Source: Golubevia sp. BC0850 (taxonomy: Eukaryota; Basidiomycota; Exobasidiomycetes; Golubeviales; Golubeviaceae). From it: a stretch of 64,000 nt of DNA. This document shows positions 61,481 to 64,000 of this stretch, piece by piece. The notes beneath the pieces are model-generated. The model did not search any database, had not been told where the DNA came from, and was given only the letters and a program-made list of their open reading frames with translations. The DNA lies in contig JAAVVG010000001.1 of the NCBI GenBank assembly GCA_012976225.1, positions 2,108,001-2,172,000 on the forward strand, written 5' to 3'. Made by a program: the position numbers and the translations under genes. Every line of letters begins with the position of its first letter. Positions within the stretch are counted from its first letter, which is position 1.

Positions 61481-62652
61481 ATCAATAAAAGTCTTCCCAC
61501 CTTTCTTGCCATCCTTTACCAAAACCACCTCCAATATGACTCTCATTCCCTTCTCGAAAAGATGTTGATTTTCCAAAACCACCTTCCTAGTTTCAGGTGG
61601 TTCTCTAAAAGTTGTCTTCCTCGAGGTTGAAGGTGAAGGAGAAGCCGAAACTTGAACATGGTCCTCCTTGTCCGACGCGGAAGAAGACTGAAAGAAGGAA
61701 GTTTGCTAATTTCCAATTTGGTTTCATGACTTGCTTGAATAGCTTCACTAGGAGCATTGGCAAAATCCTTGAAAAGTTCATTTTCATCACCATCTTGCTT
61801 TTTCAAAGCTTTGATTTTCTTCCAACCTTTTCATCCAAGAGCCATCAGGGTTGTGGTTTTCTCCAAAGATAGTATTCTACCCTTCTCCTTCATCTTCTTC
61901 AATGGTCTTGGGATTCTCCTTCAATTTGTCTTTCTCTTCTCGTTTTCGATCTCTCTTGGCTTTTCTGTTGATCAGCCTCTTTGCCTCCAAAGAGATCGAG
62001 CAGTTGATAAAGTGATTTCTTGTCTTTACGGTTTTAGAGCTTGGAAATATTGAATCTTCTCCCATTGGCTTGACGTCTTTCGCATGAAGAGCTCCGCCAG
62101 TACATCTCTCTCTGAAGTTTAGCCTTAGAATTTCTAGATCTTCTAACACTGCTTCCCAATCTTGGAAGTGATTCATCTAATTCCGACCCATCTTTATTCT
62201 CATCTCTCTCTTCATCAACCTTTCCTAGAATCCTGAGCTGTAACGATTTTCAAAGCGACTAATTCTCTCAACCAACTTCTAGGTTGATTCTCCATTTTTT
62301 TAGAGAGATCATCACAATCCTGCCAACTAGGGTCTTCTCCAGTTCTAAGTCTGATGTCCATAGGTTGAGTTTCAAATGAGGTGTAAATTTGATCTTGAGA
62401 GGAAAGTCCTTCAGTTCCACCACCTCTAGCCCACTCCCGGTCTTCATGACTTCCGGTCAATCTACCCATTTCTAAAGTCATCTCAAGTATCAAGCCAGTA
62501 CCAGCTCGTTCTGCAGCTCTTAACTCGGCTAACCTTCTAGCTCTACTTTCAGATTGAGTTCGCCTCTTGCATCGCTTTCCTTTGACGTCTACCTGCAACT
62601 TTTCGATTTGGATCTTCATCGCGAGACGAAGATTTTGAGGCGAAAAAACCAT
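61481..62652 (-). pseudogene. Charged coding-like segments on minus, probably decayed
   Basis: Minus-strand frames 62215-62652 (begins MVFSPQNLRLAMKIQIEK; contains SESRARRLAELRAAERAG), 61877-62176 (MNHFQDWEAVLEDLEILRLN, ending in Lys/Glu-rich sequence) and 61543-61806 follow one another with stops between. The composition is protein-like (Arg/Glu/Lys, coiled-coil tendency) but there is no recognisable domain or clear splice site. They could be pieces of one gene, perhaps with the segments up to 63.9 kb. Confidence 0.3.
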
Positions 62653-63700
62653 CTTAATCGAAGGAAGATAAGAACGAAGCTGCAGAGTCGAATGGAGTTA
62701 GTGCTATCGATGTGACTTCCGGCTTTGAGTTAAGTAGACTTGAGATTCGACCGCCTTCTGAAGGCAAAGATTCGATTGATTGACTTGGTTGGAGTTGAGC
62801 TTCTAGAAGGAGTATCTCTTGGAGTTGAAGGGCCATCAGAAGAAGAGAGTCCAGACCCTGAACTGATAGTTGAGGTGGAAACGTTTCTCAGAGAGGGTGG
62901 AGAAGTTGAGACACTACTACTTCTGCTTCCATTGCCTTCATTGTCTCTGTTTGATATTCGAAGTCTGAGCTCTTCTTCTTGAAGCCTCTTAGCGAAGAGA
63001 TGAGGTGGTGGATGAACTCTAACGTTGAAGAATCTAGAATATATGCTGGTCCCATTCCGACGTGATCATCGTTTGAAGTTTAGTCGTGAGATTGAAGATC
63101 ATTGCCCGATGTGACCATTAAACCAGCTGGAAGAGGGATCTTGGGCGAAGAAGCAGAGAAAGAGCGTCTTCTGCTTCTCCTTTGCGCCGTTTAGAATTCG
63201 AGGTCACTGGTTTCTTCCCTTGACTCTCATCATCGGATAAAGACAAAGAGAATTCAAATCCAAATCCCCCATCTTCGTTACCGTTACTTGGTTCATCTTC
63301 ACTCTGGCTGTGCCCTGCTATCCCACCATCCAGTTCTCTAGAGTCGCCTCCAGTAAGAGTCGAATCACTTGAGGTTGACAAACTTGAGTCTCCAATACAT
63401 GAGCTAGTAAAAGATAGAGCACCCAAAGAAGAAGAAGGTAAATCATTAACTTCCACATTAGGAACTTGAGTTTGAGGAATCAATTTAGCAACTTCAGCAG
63501 ATTCTTAATAAAGAGTGTTCAACTTATCTCCATCAATTAAATTGAACCCAAGTTCACCAGGGCCCAAAAGCAGTTCAGCTTCTTCGATTTCCAAACTTCT
63601 CAACCCAAAGATTTGATTTCTATAGGTACTTCCAATTGAGTTCTCCCACCATTAGATTGAAGTGAATCTTTGGCTCTAGCATCACGAGGCTCCATTTGCA
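62653..63700 (-). pseudogene. Ser-rich coding-like segments on minus, frame-broken
   Basis: Reading minus, a stretch with FGLRSLEIEEAELLLGPGEL and GFNLIDGDKLNTLY leads, across a stop, into 63118-63483 (IPQTQVPNVEVNDLPSSS, then acidic/Ser-rich). Another Ser/Thr-rich segment at about 62.7-63.0 kb contains FAKRLQEEELRLRISN and STPRDTPSRSSTPTKS. The composition matches real proteins of this genome but several stops and frame changes intervene. No family is recognised. Confidence 0.35.
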
Positions 63701-64000
63701 GTTGTTATCATTCCAATCCCGGTTCCACTTGCAGTTCCAGTTCCTTTCCCTTTAGAATTCCCATTCCCGTCACCATCTACAATCCGTTCCAATTTAACTC
63801 CTTCTGATAACTTCTCTTGACCATCCTCTCCGAGTTGAACTTCAATGACTCTACTAACCTCAACTCTAGCTTTCAGTTCTTTCCCCATCTAAATGATGCT
63901 GCTCGAGCTGTCTCTCATCTCTAACCGATGCAATGCGATCAAACCTCCATCATCTAAAACTCCAATTTCGTAAACTGCCAATCCGCCACCTTGAAGCATT
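63682..64000 (-). pseudogene. GTPBP1/2-like GTPase N-terminal fragment (partial, interrupted)
   Basis: Minus strand from the window edge: GGGLAVYEIGVLDDGGLIAL, then LEMRDSSSSII, a TAG (63889-63891), and MGKELKARVEVSRVIEVQLG. This resembles the region before the GTPase domain in GTPBP1/GTPBP2-type proteins (pattern GGG..YEIGV.DDG..., then a helix with MG/MA and RVIEV). No P-loop follows within the window. The 5' part lies beyond position 64000. Interruption and absence of the GTPase domain suggest a remnant; a low-complexity linker with introns is the alternative. Confidence 0.4.

Overview
The window is nuclear DNA of an intron-rich fungus, most likely a basidiomycete (Ustilaginomycotina-like or a related yeast-like lineage). 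The evidence is the gene set (Ssn6/Cyc8, a Zn2Cys6 regulator, Slt2/Mpk1 MAP kinase, RTA1 family, Hal3-type PPC decarboxylase, divergent H3/H4 pair) and the gene structure: most genes carry 3-10 introns, typically 70-130 nt, with GTGAGT donors, CTGAC/CTAAC branch-like motifs and pyrimidine-rich CAG acceptors. I see no rRNA, tRNA, CRISPR, origin or convincing intact mobile element. The species cannot be named from the sequence alone.

Left arm (1-17.7 kb, all plus strand): the Ssn6/Cyc8 corepressor, a Zn2Cys6 transcription factor, a kinesin-14, and one long gene whose open frame joins a VPS9 Rab-GEF domain to a phosphopantothenoylcysteine decarboxylase (PPCDC/Hal3) domain. Middle (17.9-27.2 kb): two Fps1-like aquaglyceroporin genes in opposite orientation on either side of MAK11, with different intron complements and one changed NPA box. 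Then come the Slt2/Mpk1-type MAP kinase (28.9-32.0 kb) with a long activation-loop insertion, and a DHA1-like MFS transporter (33.5-35.7 kb) with two TAG codons at conserved Trp positions and no resolved start.

Right half: a Ser-rich orphan protein on minus (36.7-39.8 kb) diverges from an orphan multi-pass membrane protein on plus (40.3-42.2 kb). These are followed by ribosomal protein uL5/Rpl11 (with 17- and 13-nt exons), an ASNSD1-like asparagine synthetase domain protein, an RTA1-family membrane protein, a 3-ketoacyl-CoA thiolase, the divergent histone H4/H3 pair and a small lipase. From about 55.5 kb to the right edge no clean gene can be built. Coding-like stretches appear in successive frames with stops between them, including a Cys-pair protein remnant (57.5-60.7 kb) and a fragment resembling the N-terminal part of GTPBP1/2 GTPases (63.7-64.0 kb), so this looks like a zone of gene decay.

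Most genes are housekeeping: transcriptional repression, chromatin, ribosome biogenesis (MAK11, RPL11), cell-wall signalling (MAPK), osmolyte and membrane transport, beta-oxidation. The parts most worth checking are the VPS9-PPCDC fusion, the TAG-for-Trp transporter, the inverted aquaglyceroporin pair and the MAPK insertion. Multi-exon models were built by hand from splice motifs, frame continuity and family knowledge; coding totals divide by three in every complete model, but no transcript data were available.
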